31,437 nt of DNA from Tieghemiomyces parasiticus (GCA_027575765.1 JANBPT010000545.1:1-31437); one strand, 5' to 3'. Counted from the stretch's first letter, positions 10,577 to 21,182 are shown. Translations and numbers: made by a program. Notes: generated by a model not told the origin, from the sequence alone.

Positions 10577-12295
10577 ATGTTTTACGCAAATCCAGAGCCG
10601 TACCTTGCCCCTGGGCTTTTCGATTTTAACCGACAGTTCATCCAGCTGCTCCCGGCCTACATCTCTCCGCTTCCCCAGTATCCCTACACTTCCCCGGCCC
10701 CGTCCAGCTTCTGCACCTCGCCTCCCTCCTGCACCATGACGCAGCCCCTGCCACAATCGCGGCGTGCGTCCCCGCCCTCTCCTTCCCCCTCCCCAGCACG
10801 ATGCTCCTCTCCGGAAACCGCGAGTCCACTAGCCACCCCTAAGGCCATCCCGATTTCAAAGGGGTTCGCCGGGTTCGTCCGGCGGCAGTCAGCCCGTAAG
10901 GTCAGCAGTGGATCCCCATCACCGAGTGCCTCGTTTGCCACCCAGTTTGGAACCTCCCCTACGTCTTCGGCGCCGGCCACCTCGGTTCCTGCCCCGCTCG
11001 CCACCCGCCCACCGCGCATCCAGACCACGAGCCTGGGTCTAGCCTCCGGAACCCCTTTCGGGAGCCTGTCCATCCGCTCTGCCGTTGAGGCATCCCCGCA
11101 CGCCGCCAGCCTGCCGGCCGTCCCGGCCACCGCCACCGGTGCCACGCACCCCATGGGGGGAGTTACCCGTCTCCACCGCGCCCAGACCACAGCCGCCTAC
11201 GGTCGGTCCCAACCTGTCGGGCCCAAGCGGACCGCCACCACGCCGTTCCTCTCCCCGCCCGATTCTAACATCATGTCACCGGCCCTGGAGTTTGCTTCGT
11301 CCCTTGCCAGCTCACCCACCGCCGCCTCCTCCCTCCAACCCGACGACGCTGGCCAGATCGTGGGCAACTACGTCCTAGGCGATCTTCTAGGTCACGGTGG
11401 CTTTTCGGTGGTGCGTGAAGCCGTGCCCGCCGACCCGGCCCGCTGGCATCACCACGGCTCGCACCGTCTGGCTGTCAAGGTGGTCCGCAAGGACGCCGGG
11501 GACACTCGGGACGGTAGCAATGCCTGCGTGCAGAGCCTCCTTCAGCACGAGGTGAGCCTTTGGCGCCGGCTGGACCACGAACATATCCTAGCTCTGCGCG
11601 ACGTACACGAGACTCCCTATGCCACCTATCTCTTCAGTGACCTGTGCCCGAATGGCAGCCTGCTCAACCACATCACCAAGTACGGCCAGCCGGGACTCAC
11701 CGAGGCCGAGGCCCGTCCGCTGTTTCATCAGCTGGTGGAGGCCGTTCGCTACCTGCACCAGCGTGCCGGAGTTGTTCACCAGGACCTCAAACTCGACAAC
11801 GTGCTGCTCGACGCTCATTTCGGCGTCAAGCTGGCCGACTTTGGTCTCTCCCAGCCCGCCCGTCTGCCCTGCCGCAGCTGCGGTGAAGAGGACGATGCCG
11901 AGGGACCTTACTCTGCGGACGGCGCAGCGGAGGTCCGGTGCAGTGAGTGCATTGCCCGGTACCAGCAAAACTATGAGGCCGACGTGGGCGGGTCTCTGGC
12001 CTACTGCTCGCCCGAGCAGGTCCGTGCGACGCGCCCGTTGTGCTCCCCCAGCACTGACGTGTGGTCCTTGGGTGTCATCCTCTATGCCATGGTCATCGGA
12101 ACCCTGCCGTTCCACGACGACTACGAACCCCGGCTGGTCATGAAGATCCTCAACCGTCAATTCCACCAGCCATACGACCACCTTTCTCCCGCTCTCTGCG
12201 AGCTCCTCGAAGGCCTCTTTACTTTCCAGGCCGAGACCCGCCCCGACATTGAACAGGTGCTTGCTTCGCGCTGGCTACAGAGTGCCGAAGAATAG
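10577..12295 (+). CDS. Fungal Ser/Thr protein kinase with CxxC...CxxC insert in the activation segment
   Basis: A single-exon gene, 572 aa from the ATG at 10577 (first ATG after an AATAAATT element at 10487-10494). An alternative start at 10736 has a better context (caccATGa) and would give 519 aa. Residues 1-260 are low-complexity Ser/Pro/Ala/Thr-rich, predicted disordered. The kinase domain follows: Gly-rich loop GHGGFSV (272-278), VAIK-type lysine K301, helix-C glutamate E325, catalytic loop HQDLKLDN (401-408), DFG (421-423), SPE in place of APE (478-480), and D-x-W in subdomain IX. All catalytic residues are present, so it should be active. HRD is replaced by HQD, making it a non-RD kinase. 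Between DFG and SPE sits an insert with Cys pairs C432/C435 and C455/C458, resembling a zinc knuckle. The domain resembles a fungal kinase group with a GFGGFS loop and LAVKIVRK motif; the exact subfamily and substrate are not identified. Confidence 0.9.
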   Translation: MFYANPEPYLAPGLFDFNRQFIQLLPAYISPLPQYPYTSPAPSSFCTSPPSCTMTQPLPQSRRASPPSPSPSPARCSSPETASPLATPKAIPISKGFAGFVRRQSARKVSSGSPSPSASFATQFGTSPTSSAPATSVPAPLATRPPRIQTTSLGLASGTPFGSLSIRSAVEASPHAASLPAVPATATGATHPMGGVTRLHRAQTTAAYGRSQPVGPKRTATTPFLSPPDSNIMSPALEFASSLASSPTAASSLQPDDAGQIVGNYVLGDLLGHGGFSVVREAVPADPARWHHHGSHRLAVKVVRKDAGDTRDGSNACVQSLLQHEVSLWRRLDHEHILALRDVHETPYATYLFSDLCPNGSLLNHITKYGQPGLTEAEARPLFHQLVEAVRYLHQRAGVVHQDLKLDNVLLDAHFGVKLADFGLSQPARLPCRSCGEEDDAEGPYSADGAAEVRCSECIARYQQNYEADVGGSLAYCSPEQVRATRPLCSPSTDVWSLGVILYAMVIGTLPFHDDYEPRLVMKILNRQFHQPYDHLSPALCELLEGLFTFQAETRPDIEQVLASRWLQSAEE

Positions 12296-12832
12296 TCTTA
12301 AGAAGCAGCAACTTCCTGGTGCCATATCAGAGTGGCATGACTTTATTCATGCCATACTGGCCCGGCTTCTCTGTACACATACTATCGATATCTCCACTAC
12401 CTCCATGCCGTTAGGCCATGACATGCCTGCTTGCTAACGGCTAATCATCCGCGCTATTTAAACCATCATCCACGGCGGTATTTTTTCCAGCGTGTCAGCC
12501 ACCAACCTCTCTTCTTCTCCCGTGTACCTACCATCCTCGTAATACCTACCGACCATCTCCTACATCTTTTGACGCAGTATAGAAATAAAACAGTATTAAA
12601 CGCTTGTCCAATCTACCTCTTCTTAGCCATTAGTTCAAGTTGGTGGCGGCCATTGTGACCGGCTAGCCATGGCGGGGCATCGTGTATCGGGCGTCAAAGT
12701 GACTAGTGGTGTGAAAAAGCAGAGGGTAAACATGTGGAAGTGAACGAAGCTTCGCCAGAGCCCAGCGGGCGGGAATCGAGGTAACGAACGAATTGACGGA
12801 GAGGAGCAACGAGGCAACGTCGGGCAGTGTAG

Positions 12833-12840
12833 TATTTATA
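12833..12840 (-). promoter_or_regulatory. Minus-strand TATA-box candidate (TATAAATA)
   Basis: TATAAATA on the minus strand is followed by a pyrimidine-rich leader without ATG, and the first ATG is at 12733. That ATG opens only a 32-codon frame (ending at 12635) starting MFTLCFFTPL, hydrophobic but very short. It may be a promoter for a small or spliced transcript running towards the kinase 3' end, or a chance match. Confidence 0.3.
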
Positions 12841-12929
12841 CGTGGTCGTCAGAACAGACTGGCAGGTCAAGACGACGGGAAACCGCGGGAGGGTGGAGAG
12901 CGAGGCGGAGAAGTGTGACTCCTTTTCCC

Positions 12930-12952
12930 TATCGTTATCGTTATCGTTATCG
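12930..12952. repeat. TATCGT hexamer microsatellite
   Basis: Three full TATCGT units and a partial fourth run in perfect tandem. It is short, lies in non-coding DNA, and does not match the common fungal telomere unit TTAGGG. Confidence 0.8.
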
Positions 12953-15019
12953 CCAACCTTGGCCTTCAACAAAGAAGTCGTTATCAACGGGATGGAATAG
13001 AAAATAGCCTAGTGTGCGGGCGATTGGAGACGATACGCTCAGATGACGGGCCTGATAGCGTTGGCGACATAGAGAGAGAAGGAGGGAGGGGAAGAGGAGA
13101 CTTCACAGTGAAAAGGGGTGGGCCCCGGATATAATTCACAGATGGCTATCAGCGCCATGCCTCCTCTTTCTCTATCGGCCTCGCTCTTGTCTATTTCAGC
13201 GTTTACATCCGGATCTAGCCGGTATCCTCCGCGATCTGGAGGGATAGAGGGGGGGGGGGAAGAGAGGTTGGATACATGTTTCTTTTTCTTCTTTCCGCCG
13301 TTGTCCTCGACCGACACCGCTGCCCGTATTTTTAATTTTGTAGGTTATGACAGCAGCCTCTTTATCCTTCAATCGTTAATTTTAGTTTATTTTCCTTTGG
13401 TATTATGAGAAGAAGTAGCGGAGGGAGCTATATAGAAATCAAAAAAACTAGTGATAATAACGGCCCTGGCTCACATCCGCCACCCTGTGATCGAGCCGAG
13501 TCATACTATCGGTGCCCCTCCCCTCTGAGTTGTATCCTTCGCAGTTTTATGTACCAACAAGGCAGTAGTCGGAGAGGAGATGTACCTCACCACAACCGGT
13601 CACACTATATAATCGCCCTGGCGGTGTCTGATAGCCACTGATCTGCGTGTAGGATACTATAGCAATAATATGCCCTACTTGATGCGTCGCAGATAGCAGC
13701 AGCGTGTCTTATCGATCAATGGCGAATGGCTCACCATGCCAAGGGACACGAGCGGCTGCAGAGACGAATCACACTTTTCGAATTAGGTATATATTCTAAT
13801 AAAATATCGACATCCAAAACAAGTGGACCAATTCACAGTCACATTATCGAGTCCCTCTCACTCATTCAAATTGGAAGTACCTGTCGTTTGCATAGCGATC
13901 TTTCGAGCGGGCCCGATGGTGGACCGTGGCGTGCAGGAATAAGGGCGTATAGATAGCGTGGATAGGGGTGCGTGGTAAGGATAATTGGTGATGTGTGTGT
14001 GTGTGTGGGTGGGTGGGGGAGGGAGAAGGTCAAGACGGTGCGCAGTAGGCGAAGGGTGCGGTGATTGTTTAAGAGTGATGATGATGTCGTAGCATCTCAT
14101 CTGCGGAGGGGAGGACGACAAGTAAGAGACGTCGAGGATCCGGCCGTTTGATCGGGGCTGAAGACGCGGAAAAAACCGGGGGTCGCACACACGTACACAC
14201 ACACACGTGCGCGTACGCATCGGAGGGATTGACGGGCCAGCAAGAAGATGGGACGCCACGCGGGTTGTTTCTAGGATAACGGGTAGTGATAGCTGATTGG
14301 TGGTGTAACAGGGGAGTAGTTGTAGTACTAAAATTGAATTTGATTTATTAATTTCAAGCACGACTTTAACTCCTTGGGGCAAGGGTCGCCGGAGTTTAAG
14401 TACGTGTTGTTGGTCAACCTCAGGATCGTTCATTGCTCGGGAGGTGAATTAGGCTGCTCGCGGGGATGGGTTCGAGATTTAGGGACCACCTATGTATTTT
14501 CCATGTGTACCACTACCTTCCTGATCAGCGTGGAAGGCGGCGGTCCTGCTTCCGCGGACGCCGGCCACCCCTTTCCGGTTGCAATGGCGGTGGGTAGGGA
14601 TTTCGTGGATGAAACGTGAGTATCTTAGCCGCGTGCCTGGTCAGTTTATTTTTTTATGCCATTGGAGCTACCTTTGGAATCAAAAATCCAATAGATAAAT
14701 AAAACGGTATTCATGAGAAGAGATGAAAAGATAGTCATACTTCAGGAATGGTCAAAAAACAACAACACGAAAACAGGCTCGGCTGTTGGATCTCCTTTTT
14801 GGGCCACGTCAGCACACGACTCCGGGAATGCAAAAAAAAATACGATTGGGTTTACTGATCAGTATCTACAGGTAGCTAAGCTTGGGATGGGCTCCAACGC
14901 CGTACGTACGTATTTAAAATTAAAAAAAAAAGCAACGGCAAACCGGAGAGTATGGGAATTAGTGAACGGTACCGCCCAGCATGGGGGGGGGGGTAACCAT
15001 ACGGAAGGGAGGAGGAGGA

Positions 15020-15035
15020 TATATATATATATATA
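15020..15035. repeat. AT dinucleotide microsatellite
   Basis: A pure AT run just downstream (on the minus strand) of the stop codon of the ANCHR-like gene. Equivalent runs sit in an intron of that gene (16943-16958) and in intron 1 of the Crt10-like gene (24890-24904). Confidence 0.85.
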
Positions 15036-15049
15036 GATATAGATAATAA

Positions 15050-17129
15050 TCATAGTTTGTGTGCGACGTGGTTCGCTAGATCCGGATCGGCACCCTTGCT
15101 ATGATGGAACTGCCCGAAGCAGTCCCGACAGAACGCGTCACCAGAACAGTCTTCGCAGGCTACGGTGGCGATATCGGAGCAGATCCCTGCGTTGGACATG
15201 TAAGAAGGATGAAGGCCGTAACCGATTCAAGTGTATACATGGGGTAAGGAAGGTAGATGGACGGTAAGAGGAGGGGGAGGGGGAGAGGTGTAAATTTAAG
15301 AGCTGAAGTTATTACTACTTGTAGGGTCATCTAGCGTAATAATAAAGGGTAAGAGCAGGTCATCCCTTTGATCAGGTCCAAACCAAGTGAAATAATAACG
15401 AACATTAAACCTATAAACCCTAGAACTAAAATAATTAACAATCACAAAAATTGCTTCACTTACAGCACACGAGGTTGTCGCTGCTAACGTCCACCGGCAT
15501 CTTCAGATTGGGGTCAATGGCTTCCAACGACGAGGGCGAAGGCGGTTGCCGTAAGGCGGTAGTCTCGGAGGTGTTTGATGGCGACGGTGAAGCGCCTTCC
15601 GGGGGGTTTGGGCGTACCGCCGATTGGGGCGATGCTGGTGAGGTATGGTGGGCAACGCGACCATCCGGACCGTGGACAGCTTGCGTCGGGTGGGCGACAC
15701 GGTGTTGACGTAGCGGAGCAATGGGGCGGGCGAATTCGTCGCGGCCCCGCGCCATGTTATCCTTCTCCGTCTCGTCATCGGTGTCACTCCTCCCTTCTTC
15801 ACTACTCGTATCCGTCACATCCTCATCCGTACTAGCGGCCTCATCGCTCTCCGAGACCTCCTCAAACTGGTCGCCCTGGGGGGAGGAGGCCACACGGTTC
15901 ACCTCAGACAAGTGCACCGTTGAAGCCCTGGCGAGCGTCGGGTCGCTTTCATGGAGGTGAGCCAGCCGGACCAAGAGATCCGTATCTAGGCCACCACCTG
16001 GCATCCCCGCCGTCGCCAAACCGCCCTGCTTCCGTTCCAACTGCAGTTCCTCCATGACCATTTGCATGAGGTCTTGCGATGCCGTTCCCCCATAATCTTC
16101 GTTAGCAACTAGCAAATCGACGGGGTCCCGGTCGGTGGACATGGTCGGAAGCTGACCCATGTGTTGGTCATTCGTGGTATCTAGAAGGCCCGCAGCGTTC
16201 AGTAGCAGGGCATCTACCTCGCTCGTGACACGCGGCCGCCGCGTGTCCCCACTCAACCCGTTCGACGGGGCCAAGTGGTTAGCCGGGGCAAACTGACTGG
16301 CTGCTCCGGAGGCCAGGGCCGCTGATTCAGTACCACCTTGTTGCTGCTGCTGTTCTAGACTTAGCTGGTCGAGGAACGAGGCCAGTTCAGGAACCTCCAG
16401 TTTCATCTGCGCCATATAAGCCTGGATAGCCTCGACGCTGAGGTCCTGCGACGACCCTGACAAGTCGTTATCATCGCTGCCGCCACCACCACGGGTAGTG
16501 GAGGGCATCGCATCCGATGATTGTGGGGAGTAATTGCTGCTAACTGACCCGCCGAGGGCTTCCAAGATCCGGGCCGCCGCGTCCTCGTAGGCCTCTGCGG
16601 TGCCGGTCGTCACCGTGGTGGGGTCGGTAGGATTAGCCTCACCAGGTTGGTGCGGATGGACCGGTGGCGTGAGGAATGGGTCGTAAGTTTGATCGAGCAG
16701 GACGGCTGCGGGGGCTGCTGTATAGATTGGGGCGTCGTTCGTCGCCGACCCTAGACTGTCCGATGTGATTTCTACGGTTGGTAGCGCCGACGCGTCGCTT
16801 CCCGTGGTGACGTCGTCGCCGTCCTTGCTGCCGCCCGTGCTAGTCGTGACTCCGTCGTCTAGTGTCACCAGCTGTTGAAAAAGCTGTTCAAGCTGTGCCA
16901 TGAGAAAGCATGTGTTGCAGTAGGAAATACACATACCCGCACATATATATATATATATCTAGGTTAAGTTGGATTGGGGCGGGCCGGAATTACTTTTGAA
17001 CAGTAACCGGTGTTCTAAATGGGCTACACCACGGCAGTAGGCGGTAGAATGGCTTACCTCATCCAGGGTCTGCTCGGTGGCTTGCTGGGAGCTGGGTGGC
17101 GTCACACCGCCATAGGGTTGCGAGACCAT
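15050..17129 (-). CDS. ANCHR/ZFYVE19-like abscission checkpoint protein (MIM1 motif and C-terminal B-box zinc finger)
   Basis: Three exons: 17129-17058 (24 codons), 16892-15464, 15186-15050, giving 545 aa. Introns are GTAAGC...CAG and GTAAGT...CAG; phases 0 and 1 match. The second junction joins T to GG and creates Trp501 inside the zinc motif. The C-terminus has C500-x2-C503-x7-C511-x2-C514-x5-C520-x2-C523-x4-H528 with a further H540, the spacing of the B-box-type finger ending human ANCHR. D327-x2-L330-x2-R333-L334-x2-L337 fits the MIM1 consensus for binding MIT domains such as that of VPS4. An amphipathic helix spans about 21-37; Gln-rich (about 203-209) and strongly acidic (about 368-402) disordered segments lie between. 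In animals ANCHR holds VPS4 at the midbody to delay abscission; the same role here is inference. No FYVE domain is present. Starting at the Met at 16901 without exon 1 is possible but less likely, because exon 1 joins in frame at perfect sites. Confidence 0.8.
16943..16958. repeat. AT microsatellite in intron 1 of the ANCHR-like gene
   Basis: A 16-nt AT run inside the predicted first intron (16893-17057), between the donor and the acceptor at 16893-16895. Confidence 0.85.
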
Positions 17130-18821
17130 GAGAATAAGTAAGGCAGATGCTGCCGCGCGACAATTGCAGGTCCTTTACGGCCTGGGGAAACGATCTGGCG
17201 GAAGGTTGTCTGGGTCCGGTATGGAGTGGACCAGTCTAAGATCCCGCAACTGGCGTTAAAGAAATGTGGTATGGTAGTACCCTGACCGATGAGCGGAGTT
17301 GCAAATGGTCTCCAGACAAGTAGAGTAGACGACAATGAGATACAACGTCAGAAAGAATGGGGTGTAGGAATGGTCAGCAGGTTGAAATGAGAGATAGGGG
17401 TATAGACGACACTTGACTCTCCCCTCGCACGGTTAACATAGGCAGGTGTGACACCAAAGGCTCGCCTCTGTACCATTCATTGCACCTTGTTGGTAAGAGC
17501 TAGGTCTTGTTGTGGGTATCATAGTAGGCCGGTTTGTTATGGTCTCAACCCAACAATTTCCTTCCAGCCTGTTGGCCAGTCACGGTATAACGGTTGCGGA
17601 TAAATTTTGCGCCCTACTGATAAAAGCAAGGTTACATACAGTCGTAGGGAAAACTACCCTCGAGGAAACTAAAGGCTAATAGCCAACGAACTAAAGACTA
17701 ATAAACGGAAAGACTCTCGAACGAATTGCAGAAGAGCGTAAACGGTTGTGTGTTGGATAAACTATCGTTTATGGAGTAGTGACCCTGGAGGGTCTTTTAT
17801 ATCAGAGGATGGCCGATATCCTTCGTAACGGCTATGGATTGGGTTAGAAGGAAACCCCAAGGACTATAGTGCGAGGGGGGGGGGCTAGTACCCAGGAGAA
17901 ATATGGGGGCAGCTACCAAGCTAACGCATCAGATAAGAGAAAAAAGACTGACAGACAACGCCGCCTCTACCCTTGTAGGGCTTTACTTCCATCAAAGAAA
18001 GGACGCCGTCCAACGGATCAAAAAGGCTGGTGTCACCATAAAGGAACATGGAATAGAAAAATCAGCTAGAGAAAGAAGTGAAGAGTTAGAAATGCCACAA
18101 CTGATCGGATCAGTAGTTTAGGGCACCACACATACCACCTTGGGCCTTATTTAAACCTCACTTGATGTGCGCCAGGGTTAAACGACCTTGATAGGCTGCC
18201 GGAACCTAATAAATTCGGCTCGGATAATTATTAACTCCGGCAGGCACAAGAGTAACACCCTTAACTCCGCTGGAGTAGTTGCTTGTATTGATCATTATGC
18301 ATATCATACTTTGGTCATTTTATTAGCTACTACCGATGACAAGAAGAGCACCCCCCCCTTATCGGCAGTAGCGTCAATTCTGCCGATTGTTGCTAAATTT
18401 GTTTTATATAGATGTATTCCTGTGCAGAACCAATGGATAAGTCGACAGTGATAGCATCTTACATAAAATATATTTGAACTTCTTCGGCTACTTTATTGTC
18501 TCCACGACAATTATATGGAAATAAAATATCGGTATATAAATGGAAAGGACTAGTAGAGCCGGCCGGCAGGATATGGATGAAAAAAAGAATGCGGCTCAAT
18601 AAGAGCCAAGATGGGGCGGTCTGCAAGGCCGGCTAGCCCTCTATTGGATAATTTGCTTTTGGGGCAATAACGGCGGAGTACCCCTAAAGGGGGGCACCGC
18701 TCCATTAGTGTGATTAGAAAATCTTTACGTCACAACAATAACTGCTGCCCATCAATAGCCTGGACGCATATTTAGGTCCCATTGGATAGTACTGACTTAT
18801 GCTGTGCCAATTAAAAAGTGA
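17130..18821. other. Intergenic region, partly AT-rich
   Basis: Upstream flank of the ANCHR-like gene and AT-rich DNA up to the tRNA-Gly. The only notable open frames are 17903-18121 (+, 72 codons, a charged predicted helix) and 18188-18451 (+, 87 codons); neither shows a motif, signal peptide or splice partners. A 10-G run is at 17875-17884 and an 8-C run at 18351-18358. Nothing else is recognised. Confidence 0.5.
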
Positions 18822-18893
18822 TGCGTCGACCGGGAATCGAACCCGGAACACGTGCTTGGAAGGCGCGTATGCTAACCGTTACACCATCGACGC
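18822..18893 (-). tRNA. tRNA-Gly (anticodon UCC)
   Basis: On the minus strand the acceptor GCGTCGA pairs perfectly with TCGACGC, followed by discriminator A. The T-arm is CCGGG-TTCGATT-CCCGG. The anticodon loop CTTCCAA gives UCC, reading GGA. The anticodon stem CGCGC/GCACG has one C-A mismatch at the central pair (about 29-41), where eukaryotic tRNA-Gly(UCC) usually has T-A. There is no intron. A TTTTT run (minus strand, 18815-18811) follows as polymerase III terminator. Confidence 0.96.
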
Positions 18894-19366
18894 TTCTGAT
18901 GGAAATTTTGTGTCGCTGCTATATATATCCTACGAGGTATGATAAACTAAATTGCCCAGCGTATGTCACCAATTTGTCTTATTTGTGTCATTAACGTCGA
19001 TAGTGCCAAGGTGATTTAGGTACCATTATTTTTCAATCTATAACCTGTCAGGCTAGGTACTGGGAGCCCAGACACAGCCGCAGTTTTCTTGTTAGGGAGT
19101 GTATAGGATGGTTACCTATATACGCGGGGCGAGATGCACATCTCGATTCATAGGGGTTATATCACGGGAGGCGGTGGAAGAGTGGGAGGAGGGTCTTCAC
19201 TTTTGATCCACCCTTCCCACCCCACTTTACCCTCATTGACCTTAATCCATCCATATACCATACTACTCAAGGCACGGTATTGATTTTTCACCAGCTGAGC
19301 AGCCCGCTCACTCATTTTATTCCACTTTCTGCCCTAAATATCCAGTCACGTTACCGCTCGCCCATC
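18894..19366. other. Intergenic region downstream of the RS gene
   Basis: No open frame of interest. It contains a small perfect hairpin (CGAGATG / CATCTCG with a 2-nt loop, 19130-19145) and AT-rich spacer. It would include the 3' untranslated region of the RS-domain gene. Confidence 0.5.
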
Positions 19367-21081
19367 CTATCTTTTCTTCGCAGTGTATCCCATTACACGA
19401 AGCCGGTCGGCAGCGATCCGTTCATCCCCAAGGCGCTTTAAATCAAGGACCTGGTCGCGGGTGTAGAGCGGGGTATCGAAGGCGCCTTGCAGCGCTGCGC
19501 GGCTGGTCTGCTGGTGCTGTCGGTGGACGTTACGTTGGTCTTCCCAAATGTTAAAACTTCCGTAAGTCTCGTCGTTAAGGCCCCGGTAGGTGTTTGAGGT
19601 GCTGGTGGTAGCCGGTTTGGAGGCCTGCTTGGCTTCCCATTTGGCCATGTCGTAGTACTTTTTGTGGGGCATTGTGGCAGTATTGTAATCTGAAAATATA
19701 AAATATGGGGTGGTGGTGGTGACAGAAGGTACATCATTGAATACACCCTGCAGCCGGCTAATTCAGGGGCAATTGTTGTTTAACTACACCACGTAGGTCT
19801 TGACTAATTTCAGTCGCTCCACTTACCTTCCATGAAGCCTTTAAAGTGCTTTTTGCTGTCGAGGTTCGAGATCTCCTCCCAGCGGATACCGTGGACCTCA
19901 AACAGCCACTGTCGGAATTCCTGATGGAGGTAAAACAAGAAGGACGGGTCGAGTAAGAAAGCAGGTTAGACACGGTTGGAATTCAATGGGTATCGCACCC
20001 CCCCCCGCAGTGGGCAGATGGGCGCCAAGGTAGACTATTTACGGTACTATCTTGGCCATTCGGAAAATAATCAGCGTACTTCTTCCTTATTGTAAATGCT
20101 GTAGTCAGGGAGGTGAGAAGAGGGGAGGGTGAAAAAGGCATCCAGTGGGGTGTTGGTTAAGGTTGGGTAATACGGCGAAGACTACGTCGTCGCGAAGGCC
20201 AGATGCCCCGCAGTAAAGCCAGCGTCCTCGCACTCGGGTTACTTACTCGGTCTCGATTATGGTACCGTATTTCCCCCATTTGTTTTCCTTGCTGGTCCGC
20301 GCTTTATCCTTCTTGTGCTACGAGGGTTGGTTCGAGTGGAACGTATGATGGGCGAGGGAAAGCGGGTAAAGTATAGCATAGCAGATGCGCCAGCGTCAGT
20401 CGATGCCTCCAGTATTGAGTAGCAGATAGGAAAGTCCAGCTTTCATCTACTGATTGAGAATCACCCCACCATACGACGTACCTTCTTTCGGTCCTTTTTT
20501 TCCTTGCGACGGCGGCCGGATTCCTCACGAGACTTATCCTTCTTCGACCGACGGTGCCGGCTCGACGACCGACGTCGGGATGGTGACCGTGACCGCGACG
20601 ACTCGCCGTCAGACTCACTAAAGCCCTCGCTCTCGCTAGGGCTATCGTGACGGCGGGACCGGCGCGATTGCCGGCTACGATGGTCTCGTTCACCGCTCCG
20701 GCCTCTGCTCCGGCTGCGACGATCCTGGTATCGGCGGTCGCGTCGACGTCCGTCCCGGCTTCGACTACGGCTCCGACTCCGACTCCGACGGTCGGGTCGA
20801 CTATGACGTGATTTAGCATTTCTATTAGCTTCGTCGCCAGCTTCAGCCCGGTGAGACGAACGGTTCGGTAGTTTTTCATAGTCGACTCTGTCTTCGGTCT
20901 GGCGGCTACGGCGATGTCCACCGTGCTCATGTCGGCTGTGAGGGGAGGTCGACTGGTCTCGTTCGGATGGATGATCCGGGCGGCGGCTGTGACTACGGGA
21001 TGCCGAGCGATGAGGACGGCGGGAATCAGAACGGTCCCTCCGGCGCGACCCGGTGGGTGACCGGGAGCGGTGTGACCCCAT
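19367..21081 (-). CDS. RS-domain protein of a conserved eukaryotic family (probable pre-mRNA processing factor)
   Basis: Five exons: 21081-20482 (200 codons), 20317-20247, 20098-20080 (19-nt micro-exon), 19920-19827, 19689-19367; 368 aa. Donors are GTACGT, GTAAGT, GTACGC, GTAAGT; acceptors TAG, CAG, CAG, CAG; all phases match. Residues 1-200 are an Arg/Ser-rich domain with many RS/SR dipeptides and a Lys-rich end. The conserved core follows: WGKYG (214-218), a helix with EFRQWLFEV (231-239), and MEDYNTATMPHKKYYD (260-275). The C-terminal helix (about 325-360) has the RIAADRLRVMG pattern. I recall this combination (RS/KE-rich N-terminus, WGKYG...F-x2-W-L-x-E-V...EDYNTAT-x-PHKKYY) from nuclear proteins of animals and plants but cannot name the family with certainty; a splicing-related role is inferred from the RS domain. 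The ATG at 21081 is the first after a TATATAT element (21183-21189, minus orientation). In the second intron the branch point and AG are very close (CTGACTACAG). Confidence 0.85.
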
Positions 21082-21182
21082 GTGGGAAATGTGTGCTGAC
21101 GGGGGAGGCTTGCAAGAGGAAGGGGGGTCGCGTAAATGGACAGAAGTAAGCAATAAACGCAAGCTAAATGCTAAAAAGTATG

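Larger units (their letters stand above)
12296..15049. other. Intergenic region with simple repeats
   Basis: No firm gene lies in these 2.75 kb between the kinase and the convergent ANCHR-like gene. The kinase 3' flank has AATAAA near 12584. Other contents are a TATCGT hexamer repeat (12930-12952), a GT-rich run near 13990-14006 and a CA-rich run near 14187-14204, two 11-G homopolymers (13249-13259 and 14983-14993), and an AT run at 15020-15035. A minus-strand TATAAATA element is at 12833-12840. A GC-rich island at 14529-14615 with acceptor- and donor-like borders could be an isolated exon, but I found no partners for it. Confidence 0.45.

Noticed and set aside
11588..12181. 197-codon minus-strand open frame
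   Set aside because: It is the antisense shadow of the kinase domain.
13858..14433. 191-codon minus-strand open frame
   Set aside because: It runs through GT/CA microsatellites, has no domain or signal, and its composition follows the simple repeats.
15300..15450. Alternative third exon of the ANCHR-like gene starting after TTTTAG near 15430, encoding a hydrophobic tail
   Set aside because: It would leave the zinc finger incomplete. The exon at 15050-15186 joins in the same phase and completes all Cys/His positions.
16901..16934. N-terminal residues from the Met codon at 16934 of the long minus-strand frame
   Set aside because: This segment is the 3' end of intron 1; splicing from 17058 to 16892 gives an in-frame start with a good donor and acceptor.
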